Source of the DNA: Streptomyces sp. MJM8645
GTDB taxonomy: Bacteria > Actinomycetota > Actinomycetes > Streptomycetales > Streptomycetaceae
Reading direction: 5' to 3'
DNA: 64,000 nucleotides
Assembly: GCF_001625365.1 (NCBI RefSeq)
Contig: NZ_LJJF01000001.1
Span: forward strand, 5,574,501 to 5,638,500
Part shown: positions 1 through 8,321 of the stretch, one piece after another
How the letters are laid out: each line of letters opens with the position of its first letter
Numbering within the stretch: position 1 is the stretch's first letter
Made by a program: the position numbers and the translations under genes
The notes under the pieces: generated by a model
Database searches by the model: none
What the model saw: the letters and a program-made list of their open reading frames with translations, nothing else
Told to the model about the DNA's origin: nothing

Positions 1-87
1 CTCCTCGCGCTGGTCGAAGACCTCGGGGGCGGCGAGTACGCAGTTGCCGGCGCCGCAGCACTTTTCCTGGTCGATGTGGATGAGCAT
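1..87 (-). CDS. 3Fe-4S ferredoxin, C-terminus outside window
   Basis: The ATG is at 87 on the minus strand and the reading frame stays open to the window edge, giving the first 29 residues. They begin with a short beta-strand-like start (MLIHID) followed by C-C-G-A-G-N-C, the usual iron-sulfur ligand arrangement of small actinomycete ferredoxins, and then VLAAPEVFDQ, a stretch typical of ferredoxins that serve P450s. It lies 41 bp downstream of the P450 gene on the same strand, so it is probably its electron-transfer partner, carrying electrons from a ferredoxin reductase to the haem. Family assignment is confident although only the N-terminal third is visible. Confidence 0.85.
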   Translation of the reverse strand, partial: MLIHIDQEKCCGAGNCVLAAPEVFDQREE

Positions 88-128
88 GGCTTTCCCTTCG
101 GAGGATCGGTTCGGACGTGGGAGGGCCG

Positions 129-1331
129 TTACCAGGCGAGGGGGAGCTCGTGGACGCCGTAGATGAGCATGTCGCCCCGGAAGCGGATCTCCTCGAACGG
201 TACGGCCAGGCGCAGTTCGGGCAGTCGCTGCAGGATGGTGTTCAGCGCGATCTGCAGTTCCAGCCGGGCCAGGGGCTGTCCGAGGCACTGGTGGACGCCG
301 AAGCCGAAGGCCAGGTGGAGGCGTGCGTCGCGGGAGAGGTCGAGTTCGTCGCCGTCGGGGAACTTCTGCTCGTCCCGGTTCGCGGTGCTGATCATGCAGA
401 TCACGCCCTCGCCCGCCCGGATCCGGACGCCGCCGACGGTGACGTCCTCGGTGGCGACCCGGGTCAGGCCGGAGTGCACGATGGTGAGGTAGCGCAGCAG
501 TTCCTCGACGGCGCCGGCGACCGACTCCGGGTGCTCGCGCAGGTGGGCGAGCTGGGTGGGGTTCTGCAGCAGGGCCAGGATGGAGAGTGCGGTCATGTTC
601 GCCGTGGTCTCGTGTCCGGCGACGAGCAGCAGCCGGCCCATGGCGCCGATCTCCTCGGTGCTCAGCTCGCCGCGGGCGACCAGGCGGCTGAGGATGCCGT
701 CGTCGGGCTCGGTGCGCTTGGAGTCGGTGAGCTTGACCAGGTAGTCGGCCAGGTTCTTCTGGGCGATCTGCACCTCTTCGACCGAGGAGTCGCGGCGCAG
801 CAGGACCCGGCTGCACTCCTGGAAGAAGTCGTGGTCCTGGTAGGGGACGCCGAGCAGCAGGCAGATGACCAGGGACGGCAGCGGCAGCGCGAACTCGTGG
901 ACCAGGTCGCCGGAGTTGCGGCCGGCGGTCAGCTCGTCGAGCAGGTCGTCGGCGATGCGCTGGACCTCGGGGCGCAGTGCCTCGACCTTCTTGATCATGA
1001 ATTCGCTGGTGAGCATCCGGCGCAGCTGGGCGTGCTCCGGGTCGTCCATCCGGATGAAGGTCCGCTGGCCGGTGCTCAGCTGCCGGGCGCCGGCGCTGAT
1101 GAACGGGAAGCCGGGCCGGGCGGCGTCCGAGCTGAAGCGGGCGTCGCTGAGCACGGCCTTGATGTCGTCGTGGCGGGTGACCAGCCAGCTGGGGGCGCCG
1201 TCCCAGAGGGCGATCCGGCTGATCGGTTCGTCCTGCTGGGCCTGCTGGTAGGCCGGCGGCGGGTCGAACGGGCAGCCGCCACGGGCGGCGGGGTGGGTGA
1301 ACTGGGGGTGGTGAGCGGCGGTGGCCATCAT
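129..1331 (-). CDS. Cytochrome P450 (CYP105-like)
   Basis: A 400-residue class I bacterial cytochrome P450, full length for the family. Visible motifs are the I-helix oxygen-binding AGHETT (residues 238-243), the K-helix ExxR in VEELLR (about 276-280) and the haem-binding FGFGVHQCLGQ with Cys349 as thiolate ligand. The start is the first of two adjacent ATGs, preceded by AAGGGAG. A ferredoxin gene follows directly and a MarR-type regulator is divergent. Its position at the edge of the NRPS locus suggests it hydroxylates or otherwise oxidises the peptide or one of its amino acids, but the substrate cannot be read from the sequence. Confidence 0.93.
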   Translation of the reverse strand: MMATAAHHPQFTHPAARGGCPFDPPPAYQQAQQDEPISRIALWDGAPSWLVTRHDDIKAVLSDARFSSDAARPGFPFISAGARQLSTGQRTFIRMDDPEHAQLRRMLTSEFMIKKVEALRPEVQRIADDLLDELTAGRNSGDLVHEFALPLPSLVICLLLGVPYQDHDFFQECSRVLLRRDSSVEEVQIAQKNLADYLVKLTDSKRTEPDDGILSRLVARGELSTEEIGAMGRLLLVAGHETTANMTALSILALLQNPTQLAHLREHPESVAGAVEELLRYLTIVHSGLTRVATEDVTVGGVRIRAGEGVICMISTANRDEQKFPDGDELDLSRDARLHLAFGFGVHQCLGQPLARLELQIALNTILQRLPELRLAVPFEEIRFRGDMLIYGVHELPLAW

Positions 1332-1451
1332 GGGCTCCCTTCACGGAGCGGATTTGCCGGTGGCGCCGAGCGGATGGGCCTGCGGTGCCGTGGGGTAGCG
1401 CCCGGGACCATTGCATGCCCTAAGCAACTAACTCACCGTCACGCTAACTCG

Positions 1452-1517
1452 CGGTCAGTGGTGGCGAAAGGGTCCATCCGGTGGCGAACGAATCTGTCCG
1501 GAAACCGGTCAGTGGTC
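1452..1517. promoter_or_regulatory. Divergent P450/MarR intergenic region with repeated GGTCAGTGG element
   Basis: The 229-bp gap between the P450 start (1331) and the MarR start (1561) holds two direct copies of CGGTCAGTGGT, at about 1452-1462 and 1506-1516. The second sits in GAAACCGGTCAGTGG, 13 of 15 bases identical to GGAACCGGTCACTGG at 27123-27137, upstream of the NRPS operon. A divergent MarR gene commonly controls itself and its neighbour from such a gap, so these copies are candidate binding sites. That is inference from position and repetition only. Confidence 0.4.
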
Positions 1518-1560
1518 GAGAGGGGAGCCACTTCTCGAACGGGGTCGCTACAGTTCCCCC

Positions 1561-2115
1561 ATGCCGGACGCAACAGACAATCCGACCGCCACCTCCGAAC
1601 TGGAGGAGGTGCTGGCCTCGCTGGCCTACCTGCTGACCCGCTCGCAGGAGCACGAGCGCCAGACGGCGCGGGCCGGCATCACGGCGGCGCGCTCGGACGT
1701 CTACCTGCTGCGCGCGCTCGCCGAGGCCGAGGAGGTCAGCCGGGTGGGCGACCTGGCCGCCCGGCTGATGGTCAAGCCCTCCCACGTCACCCGGCAGATC
1801 GACCGGCTGCAGACCCAGCAACTGGTGGAACGCACCCCGGACGCGCTGGACCGCCGGGCCCGCCAGGTGGCGCTCACGGCCGAGGGGCGGGCGATGCTCA
1901 ACCGTCTGAAACAGGCCAACATCGCCGGTCTGGCCAATGCGCTGGACGGCATTCCGGCACCGGACGTCGCCGCCACGGTCAGCGTGCTGCGCCACTTGGT
2001 GGACCGGTACGTGCGGCAGGTCCGGATCAAGATGCTGTCCGAGGACGCCACGCCGGCGGACCGGGCGGTCGGGGGCGTCGGGGGCGTCGACTCGGGCTCG
2101 TCCCACTGCCCCTGA
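1561..2115 (+). CDS. MarR-family transcriptional regulator
   Basis: A 184-residue winged-helix regulator. The central part (about 50-115) carries the MarR pattern: RVGDLAARLMVKPSHVTRQIDRLQ as recognition region and a wing ending in DRRARQVALTAEGR, the conserved DxRxxxxxLTxxG signature. The last 30 residues are a low-complexity Gly/Val-rich tail. No Shine-Dalgarno precedes the ATG, so the transcript may be leaderless. MarR proteins are usually ligand-responsive repressors of adjacent divergent genes, here the P450/ferredoxin pair. The matching element near 27.1 kb raises the possibility that it also controls the NRPS operon. It converges on hpgT, separated by a strong hairpin. Confidence 0.9.
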   Translation: MPDATDNPTATSELEEVLASLAYLLTRSQEHERQTARAGITAARSDVYLLRALAEAEEVSRVGDLAARLMVKPSHVTRQIDRLQTQQLVERTPDALDRRARQVALTAEGRAMLNRLKQANIAGLANALDGIPAPDVAATVSVLRHLVDRYVRQVRIKMLSEDATPADRAVGGVGGVDSGSSHCP

Positions 2116-2132
2116 CGCGAGGGCCCGGCAAG

Positions 2133-2162
2133 GGAGGGGGCGCCGGAGCGGGCGCCCCCTCC
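2133..2162. terminator. Bidirectional hairpin between MarR gene and hpgT
   Basis: GGAGGGGGCGCC pairs perfectly with GGCGCCCCCTCC across a 6-nt loop. It lies between two convergent genes, so it can end both transcripts. There is no T-run, as is common in actinomycetes. Confidence 0.7.
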
Positions 2163-2183
2163 GAGGTCAGGACCGTACGGCGA

Positions 2184-3482
2184 TCAGGACCGTGCGGCGA
2201 TCAGGGCGGCCAGCCCGTCCAGCCCGCGGTCGACGGTGTCCGGGTCGACCTGGCTGACGGAGAGCCGCAGTTGCCGCTCCCCGCCCGCGCCCGGGTAGAA
2301 GTGCGACATCGGGGTCCAGATCACCCCGTACTCCGAGGCCGAGAGTTCGAGCAGTGCGTCGTCCACCGCGAACGGCACCGTGACCACCAGGAAGAACCCG
2401 CCGCGCGGCTCGTTCCAGCTCACCCCGCTGCCGGGCGGGAATCGCCGGGCCAGGCCCGCCAGGACGAGCGCGAGGTTGCGCCGGTAGAGCGCGGCGACCT
2501 CGGTGTTGGCGGCCCGCAGGCTGTAGCCGTGTTCGAGCAGTGCCCCGCCGATCACGGCCTGGGCGATCGGTGAGGTGTTCACCGTGGTCATGCTCTTGAT
2601 CATGCCGAGCAGGTCGGCCAGCAGGTCGGTACCGCCCGCGCCGTCGGCCACCGGCTGGTCCGCCACCACGTACCCGACCCGGGCGCCCGGGAGGGCCGTC
2701 TTGGCGAAGGAGCCGAGGTGGACGACCCGCCGTTCGGTGTCCAGGGCCTTGAGCGAGGGCAGCCGCTCCTCGCCGGCGAAGACGCAGTACGGGTTGTCCT
2801 CCAGCAGGAGGAAGTCCTCCTCGGCGGCCAGGGCGAGCAGCTCCCGCCGCAGCTCCAGCGGCAGGCTGGCCCCGCTCGGGTTGGCGACGTCCGGTACCAG
2901 GTAGAGGGCGCGCGGGCGCAGCCCCTCGGCCCGGGCGGCGGCCAGTTGGCGGCGCAGGTCGGCGAGGTCCACGCCGTCCGGGCCGTCGGCCACCGGCCGT
3001 ACCGGGAGGTCGGCGAGCAGCGCCGCGCCGGTCAGCCCCACGTACGTGGGCGAGACGGCGAGCACCACGTCCTCGGGGCCGCGGCGCAGTGCCCGCAGCA
3101 CCAGGAACATCGCCTCCTGGCAACCCACCGTCACCACGATCGACTCGGCGGGCACCTCGATGCCCTCGTCCACCGCGAGGTGGGTGGCGATCAGCTCGTG
3201 GATGATCCCCTTGGTCCGCCCGTACTGGAGCACCTGCCGCCGGGCCGCCTCCTCGGAGAGCCCGCGCTCGGCGCGCAGGTGGGCGACGTAGCGGTCCAGG
3301 TGGCGGTGGACGGCGTCGAGTTCGAAGAACTGCTCCGCCGGGCGGCCCGCGGCGAAGGAGACCGCCTCCGGGTAGCGGATGGAGATCTCGTTGAGCAGGT
3401 TCATCGAGGTCATCGCCGGGTCGGCGAGGGAGGGGTGCAGGTCGGCCCGCAGCAGGCCGCGGGGTGGGGCGGTGGTGGTCAC
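2184..3482 (-). CDS. hpgT: 4-hydroxyphenylglycine aminotransferase (HpgT-type)
   Basis: A 432-residue fold-type I PLP aminotransferase starting at GTG 3482, overlapping the hmo stop by 4 bp (GTGA). The PLP lysine lies in LGSFAKTALPGARVGYV, with the upstream ANPSG and DNPY motifs of the MocR/valine-pyruvate aminotransferase branch to which HpgT belongs. In known Hpg pathways HpgT transaminates 4-hydroxyphenylglyoxylate to L-Hpg, using tyrosine as amino donor and so regenerating 4-hydroxyphenylpyruvate for HmaS. It sits last in hmaS-hmo-hpgT, the complete Hpg set apart from prephenate dehydrogenase, which is not seen here. The Hpg adenylation code in the upstream NRPS supports the assignment. 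Confidence 0.88.
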   Translation of the reverse strand: MTTTAPPRGLLRADLHPSLADPAMTSMNLLNEISIRYPEAVSFAAGRPAEQFFELDAVHRHLDRYVAHLRAERGLSEEAARRQVLQYGRTKGIIHELIATHLAVDEGIEVPAESIVVTVGCQEAMFLVLRALRRGPEDVVLAVSPTYVGLTGAALLADLPVRPVADGPDGVDLADLRRQLAAARAEGLRPRALYLVPDVANPSGASLPLELRRELLALAAEEDFLLLEDNPYCVFAGEERLPSLKALDTERRVVHLGSFAKTALPGARVGYVVADQPVADGAGGTDLLADLLGMIKSMTTVNTSPIAQAVIGGALLEHGYSLRAANTEVAALYRRNLALVLAGLARRFPPGSGVSWNEPRGGFFLVVTVPFAVDDALLELSASEYGVIWTPMSHFYPGAGGERQLRLSVSQVDPDTVDRGLDGLAALIAARS

Positions 3483-4636
3483 GGGGCACTCCAGGTGGGG
3501 CAGGGCATGGGGGTGGTGCGCAGCGCGGCGGCCGCGCTCAGGTCGGCGCAGCCCGCGAGGCCGAGCGCGTGCCGCAGCTCCGCGGCCAGCAGGTCGAGCA
3601 CGTGGGCGCAGCCGGCCTCGCCCCGGGCCGCCAGGCCCCAGATCATCGGGCGTCCGAGCAGCACCCCGGACGCCCCGAGGGCCAGGGCGGTGAGCACGTC
3701 CGAGCCGCCGCGCACCCCGCTGTCCAGCAGCACCTGGCAGTCGCAGCCGGCCAGCGCCTCGGCGACGGCGGGCAGCGCGGTGATCGAGGGGACGGCCCGG
3801 TCGAGCTGGCGGCCGCCGTGGTTGGACACCACCACGGCCTCGGCGCCGAGTTCGGCGGCCCGCACCGCGTCCGCCGGGTCGAGCACCCCCTTGACCATCA
3901 GCGGCAGGCTGGTGTGCTCGCGCAGCCAGGCGAGATCCGCCCAGGTGACGGCGGGGGAGAGCAACTCGGCGGTGTGCGCGGCCACCGCCGAGACGGCGGT
4001 GGTGGCCTGGTGGGCCCGCCCGGCGGCGCCGTCTTCGAGCAGGACCGCGCGGACGTCCGCGGGCAGCGCGAAGGCGTTCTTGGCGTCGCGCAGGCGGCGG
4101 CCCATGAACGGCACGTCGGCGGTGACGACCAGGCACTCGCTGCCCGCCGCCTCGGCCGCCGCGACCAGTTCGAGCAGCCGCCCCCGGTCGCGCAGCCAGT
4201 ACAGCTGGAACCAGAGCGTGGCTCCCGTCGCGGCCAGGTCCTCGAAGCCGACGCTGCTGAGCGTGCCGACGGTGAACGGCACCCCCGCCGCGGCCGCCGC
4301 CCGGGCCGAGGCCAGCTCGCCCTCGGGGTGGAACAGCCGGTGGTACGCGACGGGCGCCACCGCCACCGGCAGGCTCGCGCGGCTGCGCACCAGGGTGGCG
4401 GCGGTGTCGCAGGCGGAGACGTCGGCCAGCACCCGGGGCACCAGGGCCAGTTGGTCGAAGGCCGCCCGGTTGCCGGCGAGGGTGCGCTCGCGCTCCGCGC
4501 CGCCCTCCAGCCAGTCCCAGACCTCGGGCGCGAGCGCGGCCCGGGCCGGCTCCGCGTACTCGGCGACGGAGAGCGGCTGGGTGGAGGGTGGCTGGGAGGG
4601 GGAGGGCTGGTGCCCGGTCAGGGCCGGCGCGTTCAT
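3479..4636 (-). CDS. hmo: 4-hydroxymandelate oxidase
   Basis: A 385-residue FMN-dependent alpha-hydroxy-acid oxidase. A TIM-barrel pattern with MVKGVLDP (conserved Lys), VVSNHGGRQLD (catalytic His and substrate Arg) and LLDSGVRGGSDVLTALALGA (FMN phosphate binding) is visible. The start at ATG 4636 overlaps the hmaS stop by 4 bp. In the Hpg pathway Hmo oxidises 4-hydroxymandelate to 4-hydroxyphenylglyoxylate with oxygen. The N-terminus has a Pro/Ser/Gln-rich leader of about 20 residues before the conserved VAEYAEPARAALAPEVWDW. Alone it could be a lactate or mandelate oxidase; its place between hmaS and hpgT makes the Hpg role much more likely. Confidence 0.9.
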   Translation of the reverse strand: MNAPALTGHQPSPSQPPSTQPLSVAEYAEPARAALAPEVWDWLEGGAERERTLAGNRAAFDQLALVPRVLADVSACDTAATLVRSRASLPVAVAPVAYHRLFHPEGELASARAAAAAGVPFTVGTLSSVGFEDLAATGATLWFQLYWLRDRGRLLELVAAAEAAGSECLVVTADVPFMGRRLRDAKNAFALPADVRAVLLEDGAAGRAHQATTAVSAVAAHTAELLSPAVTWADLAWLREHTSLPLMVKGVLDPADAVRAAELGAEAVVVSNHGGRQLDRAVPSITALPAVAEALAGCDCQVLLDSGVRGGSDVLTALALGASGVLLGRPMIWGLAARGEAGCAHVLDLLAAELRHALGLAGCADLSAAAALRTTPMPCPTWSAP

Positions 4637-5730
4637 CCGGCCACTTCGCTGGCGCTGCGCTGGAGTTCGACGGCCTCGTAGAGGGCGCGGACGTTGTTGC
4701 TGCCGAAGGTGCGGGCCCGGATGCGCTCGATCACCTCGAAGAAGAAGGTGCCGCGCGGGTGCTGGGAGCGGGTGAAGATCTGGAACAGCTGGCCGTCGTG
4801 GTCCTGGTCGACCAGCAGGTGCAGGGCGCGCAGCTGGTCGAGGGAGTGCCGCAGCGGCGTCAGACGGGCGGGCAGTGCGTCGAAGTACGCGCCCGGGGTG
4901 CGCAGGAACGGCACGCCGCGCTCCGCCATCGCGGAGACGGAGTGCACGGCGTCGGCGGAGGAGAAGGCCACGTGCTGCACCCCGGCGCCGCCGTGGTCGG
5001 CGAGGAAGGAGGCGATCTGGCCGCCCGCGTCGGGGCTGAGCGGCTCGATCAGGGTGAGCGTGACGCTGTGGTCGGCGCTCTGCACGACCGCCGAGTCCAT
5101 GCCGAGCGCGCCGACCTCGATCCGCTCCTCGAAGATCATCCGGAAGCCGAAGACCTCGCAGTACCGGCGGACGGTCTCGCGCAGCTCGCCGGAGGGGACG
5201 CAGACCGCGAAGTGGTCGACGGAGCGCAGCCCCGTCGTACCGGCACCGGTCACGGGGGCGGCGTCCGGCAGGCCGGGGATCCGGTCGGCGGGGGCCTCGG
5301 GGCCGCGTTCGATCAGGGTGTGCACCACGTCGCCGAAGGCGCCGACCACCGCCGTGACGCAACCGTGCGCGGCCTGCGGCGGGCGCAGCCCGTCGGCGCC
5401 CCGGCCGGTCAGCGTCCGGTAGGCGTCGGCGGCGTCCGGCACCCGCAGGGCCAGTGCGCCCACGCCGTCGCCGTGCCGGGCCAGGTAGTCGGTGGCCGGG
5501 TGGCCGCCGGCCAGCGGCTGGGTGAGCAGCAGCCGGACGGTGCCCTGTCCGACCAGCGCCGAGAGGCAGCGCTCGGCGGCCTCGCCGCGCTCGGTGGGCG
5601 GGACGAGCAGCTCGAAGCCGTACTCGGTGGTCAGCCGGGCGGTCTCGGCGGTGAGGTCGGACAGGTAGAACTCGATGTGGTCCAGTTCGACGGGGAGCGG
5701 GGCGGCGGTGGGCGAGGAGCGGTCGGTCAT
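4633..5730 (-). CDS. hmaS: 4-hydroxymandelate synthase
   Basis: A 365-residue non-haem Fe(II) enzyme of the 4-hydroxyphenylpyruvate dioxygenase fold (two vicinal-oxygen-chelate halves). The facial triad is readable as His173 (VDHFAVCV), His253 (VQHVAFSS) and Glu332 (GTFFFEVIER). HmaS converts 4-hydroxyphenylpyruvate to 4-hydroxymandelate, the first committed step to Hpg. The homologous HPPD of tyrosine degradation uses the same substrate, so separating them by eye is uncertain; coupling to hmo and hpgT by 4-bp overlaps and an Hpg-coding NRPS module favour HmaS. Confidence 0.9.
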   Translation of the reverse strand: MTDRSSPTAAPLPVELDHIEFYLSDLTAETARLTTEYGFELLVPPTERGEAAERCLSALVGQGTVRLLLTQPLAGGHPATDYLARHGDGVGALALRVPDAADAYRTLTGRGADGLRPPQAAHGCVTAVVGAFGDVVHTLIERGPEAPADRIPGLPDAAPVTGAGTTGLRSVDHFAVCVPSGELRETVRRYCEVFGFRMIFEERIEVGALGMDSAVVQSADHSVTLTLIEPLSPDAGGQIASFLADHGGAGVQHVAFSSADAVHSVSAMAERGVPFLRTPGAYFDALPARLTPLRHSLDQLRALHLLVDQDHDGQLFQIFTRSQHPRGTFFFEVIERIRARTFGSNNVRALYEAVELQRSASEVAG

Positions 5731-5782
5731 CTGAGGAGCTTTCTGGTGAGGAGGAGAGGAGGTGTCGGGGGTGATCGGGCGA

Positions 5783-7099
5783 TCAGGTGCGCTGGAGGTC
5801 CGGGGCGCTCCCGGGCTCGGTGGGACTCTCGGAGTCGGCCGGAGGCTCGGTGGAGCTCTCGGGCTCTTCGGGGGCCTCGGTCCCGGCGGGGGCCTCGGAT
5901 TCCGCGGGGGCCTCGGGCTCGGTCGGGGCCTCGGGCTTGCCGAGCAGGTGGACGGCCGCGAGCAGGGCGCCGAGCACCATCACGGCCAGCACGACCCGGA
6001 AGTCCAGGGCGGCCACCAGCCCGGAGCCGACGCCGACCGCGAGGGCCTGCGGGGCGGTGAGCGAGAGGTTGACGGCCGCCTGGGCGCGGCCCATCAGCTG
6101 GGGCGGCGTGGCCGCCTGGGCGGCCGTGGCGAGGCCGACCATGGCGGCCGGGATGCCCGCCCCGGCGATCACCAGGCCGGCCGCCACCACGGGGAGGGAC
6201 GGCGCGAGCAGCAGGACCGTGCCGAGGCCGAACACCACCGACCCCGCCATGACCGTCCGGCGCGGCCCGAGCCGGCCGATCAGCAGACCGCCGACCACCG
6301 AGCCGCCCAGCGCCCCGACCGCCTCGATCGTCTCCAGCACGCCGAGGAACTGCGGCGGGCGGTGCAGCCCGTGCTGGGTCAGTGCGAACAGCACCGGCTG
6401 GAGCAGGCTCAGCACGAAGCCCGTGACGGCGGTGGCCGCCACCAGCGGGCGCAGCCCGGTCGCGCCGCGCAGGTGGGCGAAGCCCGCCAGTACCTCGGTG
6501 CGCCACCGGCGGCCCGAGGGCTCCGGCCTGGGCTCGTCCGCCCGCAGGCCGAGGAAGGCCAGGGCCGCCAGCAGCAGCACGCCGAGGTCGGCCAGCGCCA
6601 CGGCGCGCCCGCCCAGCCAGCTGTAGAGGCCCGAGCCGAGCAGCGGCGCGACGAGCGTGGTGCCGGCCCGGGCGCTCTGGGTGAACCCGGCTGCCGCGCC
6701 GAAGTCCTGACGGTCCGTCAGGATCGTACGCAGCAGGGCGCTCTGCGCCGGGGCCAGTACGGCCCCGGCGAGACCGCAGAGCGAGGCGGTGCAGTAGATG
6801 ATCCAGACCCGGTCCGGACCGTCGACGAGCAGCAGGGGCGTCAACCCCACCGCCACCACCAGGTTGACCCCGACCAGCAGCGGTCTGCGCCGGACCCGGT
6901 CGGCGAGCAGGCCGCCCAGCGGCAGGAGCAGCAGCGGCGCGGCGAAGCAGAACAGCACCAGCCCGGCGGCGGAGTTGCTGCCGGTCAGCACCTTGGCCCA
7001 GATGCCGAGGGCGATGGAGAGGGCGCTGTCGCCGAGGACGGACAGGGTCTGCCCGGCGAGGTAGCGCCGGAACTCCGGGCGGGCCAACAGCGGGTGCAT
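5783..7099 (-). CDS. MFS transporter, probable peptide exporter
   Basis: A 438-residue major facilitator of the drug/metabolite exporter type with about 12 hydrophobic segments and a basic loop (LADRVRRRPLLVG, residues about 62-75) corresponding to MFS motif A. The start at ATG 7099 has the strong site GAAGGAACC; longer upstream starts run into low-complexity repeats. The last 50 residues are a hydrophilic tail of repeated EAPxEPE/SESP units, probably disordered and cytoplasmic. Placed between the amino-acid-supply genes and hmaS in the NRPS operon, it is the likely exporter or self-resistance pump for the peptide. The 208 bp upstream (7100-7307) hold only short GTGC/GGAC-type repeats. Confidence 0.85.
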   Translation of the reverse strand: MHPLLARPEFRRYLAGQTLSVLGDSALSIALGIWAKVLTGSNSAAGLVLFCFAAPLLLLPLGGLLADRVRRRPLLVGVNLVVAVGLTPLLLVDGPDRVWIIYCTASLCGLAGAVLAPAQSALLRTILTDRQDFGAAAGFTQSARAGTTLVAPLLGSGLYSWLGGRAVALADLGVLLLAALAFLGLRADEPRPEPSGRRWRTEVLAGFAHLRGATGLRPLVAATAVTGFVLSLLQPVLFALTQHGLHRPPQFLGVLETIEAVGALGGSVVGGLLIGRLGPRRTVMAGSVVFGLGTVLLLAPSLPVVAAGLVIAGAGIPAAMVGLATAAQAATPPQLMGRAQAAVNLSLTAPQALAVGVGSGLVAALDFRVVLAVMVLGALLAAVHLLGKPEAPTEPEAPAESEAPAGTEAPEEPESSTEPPADSESPTEPGSAPDLQRT

Positions 7100-7307
7100 C
7101 GCGGTTCCTTCGCTGCGCCGACGGCGCTTCGGGGTGCTGGACGTGCTGGACGTGCTGTGTGTGCCGTGTGTGCTGAGTTGCTGGGCTGCTCGGCGCGTGG
7201 GGCGCGGACGGTGCGCCCTCACGCGCCGTGCGCGGGGACATGCGGGAACGTGCGGGACGTGCGGGGAGGTGCAGGGATACGCGGGGATCCGCGGACGCGG
7301 GGTGCGG

Positions 7308-8321
7308 TCAGGGAGCGGCGGGCGCGGTGGCGCCGAAGCCCTCGATCACCGCGTCGTTGGCGTCCTTCTCACCGACGGCGATCCGGATGCCCTGCCCGGC
7401 GTAGTAGCGGACGGCCACCCCCCGGCGCTCCAGCTCCGTCCGCAGGGGGAGCTGGTCACCCGGCGCGACGACCCAGAGGAAGTTGGTCAGGCTGGGCGCC
7501 ACCGTCCAGCCCAGCCCCAGCAGTTCGGCCCGCAGGCGCTCCCGCTCGGCGGCGATCTCGGCGATCCGCCGGTCCACCTCGTCCTGGGCCGAGACGGCGG
7601 CCAGCAGGCCCGCCTCCTGGAGCCGGTTCACCGCGTACGGGACCTGGTGGTCCCGTACCCGCTGGGCCACGGACTCCTCCGCGAGCGCGTAGCCGATCCG
7701 CAGGGCGGCGATGCCGTGCGACTTGGAGAGGGTGCGCAGCACCACCAGGTTCGGCCACTCGGCGATCCGGTCCGGGACGGCCGGGGCCGCCCAGTCCCGG
7801 GCGAAGTCGACGTACGCCTCGTCCAGCAGGATCAGTGCCGTGGCCGGGACCAGGCGGAAGAAGTCCGTCAGCTCCGCCCAGGAGTAGACCGTGCCGGTCG
7901 GGTTGTGCGGGTTGCACAGCACGACGATCCGGGTGCGTTCGTCCAGCCGCTCGGCCATCGCGGCCAGGTCGTGCCGGGCGTCGGGGCCGAGCGGGACGGC
8001 CCGGGCCTCGGCCCGGGCGATCTCGCAGAACAGCGGGTACGCGTCGAAGCAGGGCGCCGAGTGCACCACGTTGTCGCCGGGCTCGACGACGGCGTGGAAG
8101 AGGTCCAGCGCCACGCCCGCCGAGCCGTGGCCGACCGCGACCTGGCCGGCCGGGACGCCCTGCCAGTCGGCGATGATCCCCTCGATCCGCTGCGGGCGGA
8201 AGTCCGGGTACCGGTGCAGGTCGCCGGCGGCCGCGGCCAGGGCGGCCACGACGGACGGCAGCGGCGGGCCCGGGTGCTCGTTCTGCGCCAGCAGGTGTCT
8301 GGCGGCGGGGGCGGCGGCCAT
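7308..8321 (-). CDS. HisC-like PLP aminotransferase
   Basis: A 337-residue class I/II aminotransferase resembling histidinol-phosphate and aromatic aminotransferases. Visible are the substrate/PLP motif NPHNPTG (residues about 115-121), LLDEAYVDF with the PLP-ring Asp, TLSKSHGIAALRIGY with the Schiff-base Lys, and a C-terminal Arg in GIRIAVG. It begins at ATG 8321, sharing one base with the stop of the methyltransferase gene (TGATG), so the two are translationally coupled. In beta-methyl amino acid pathways a 2-oxo acid methyltransferase is paired with an aminotransferase that returns the methylated oxo acid to the amino acid; this gene is well placed for that. HisC function in histidine synthesis is less likely in this context. 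Confidence 0.87.
   Translation of the reverse strand: MAAAPAARHLLAQNEHPGPPLPSVVAALAAAAGDLHRYPDFRPQRIEGIIADWQGVPAGQVAVGHGSAGVALDLFHAVVEPGDNVVHSAPCFDAYPLFCEIARAEARAVPLGPDARHDLAAMAERLDERTRIVVLCNPHNPTGTVYSWAELTDFFRLVPATALILLDEAYVDFARDWAAPAVPDRIAEWPNLVVLRTLSKSHGIAALRIGYALAEESVAQRVRDHQVPYAVNRLQEAGLLAAVSAQDEVDRRIAEIAAERERLRAELLGLGWTVAPSLTNFLWVVAPGDQLPLRTELERRGVAVRYYAGQGIRIAVGEKDANDAVIEGFGATAPAAP

Noticed and set aside
117..2573. Very long open frame on the plus strand over the P450, regulator and hpgT genes
   Set aside because: Its protein is Gly/Ala/Arg/Gln low-complexity and it overlaps real genes with clear motifs; GC-rich DNA keeps opposite frames open.
7100..7307. Possible small gene or CRISPR-like repeats in the GTGCTGGAC-rich spacer
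   Set aside because: Units are irregular and only 6-9 bp long with no spacer structure; no start with a ribosome site.
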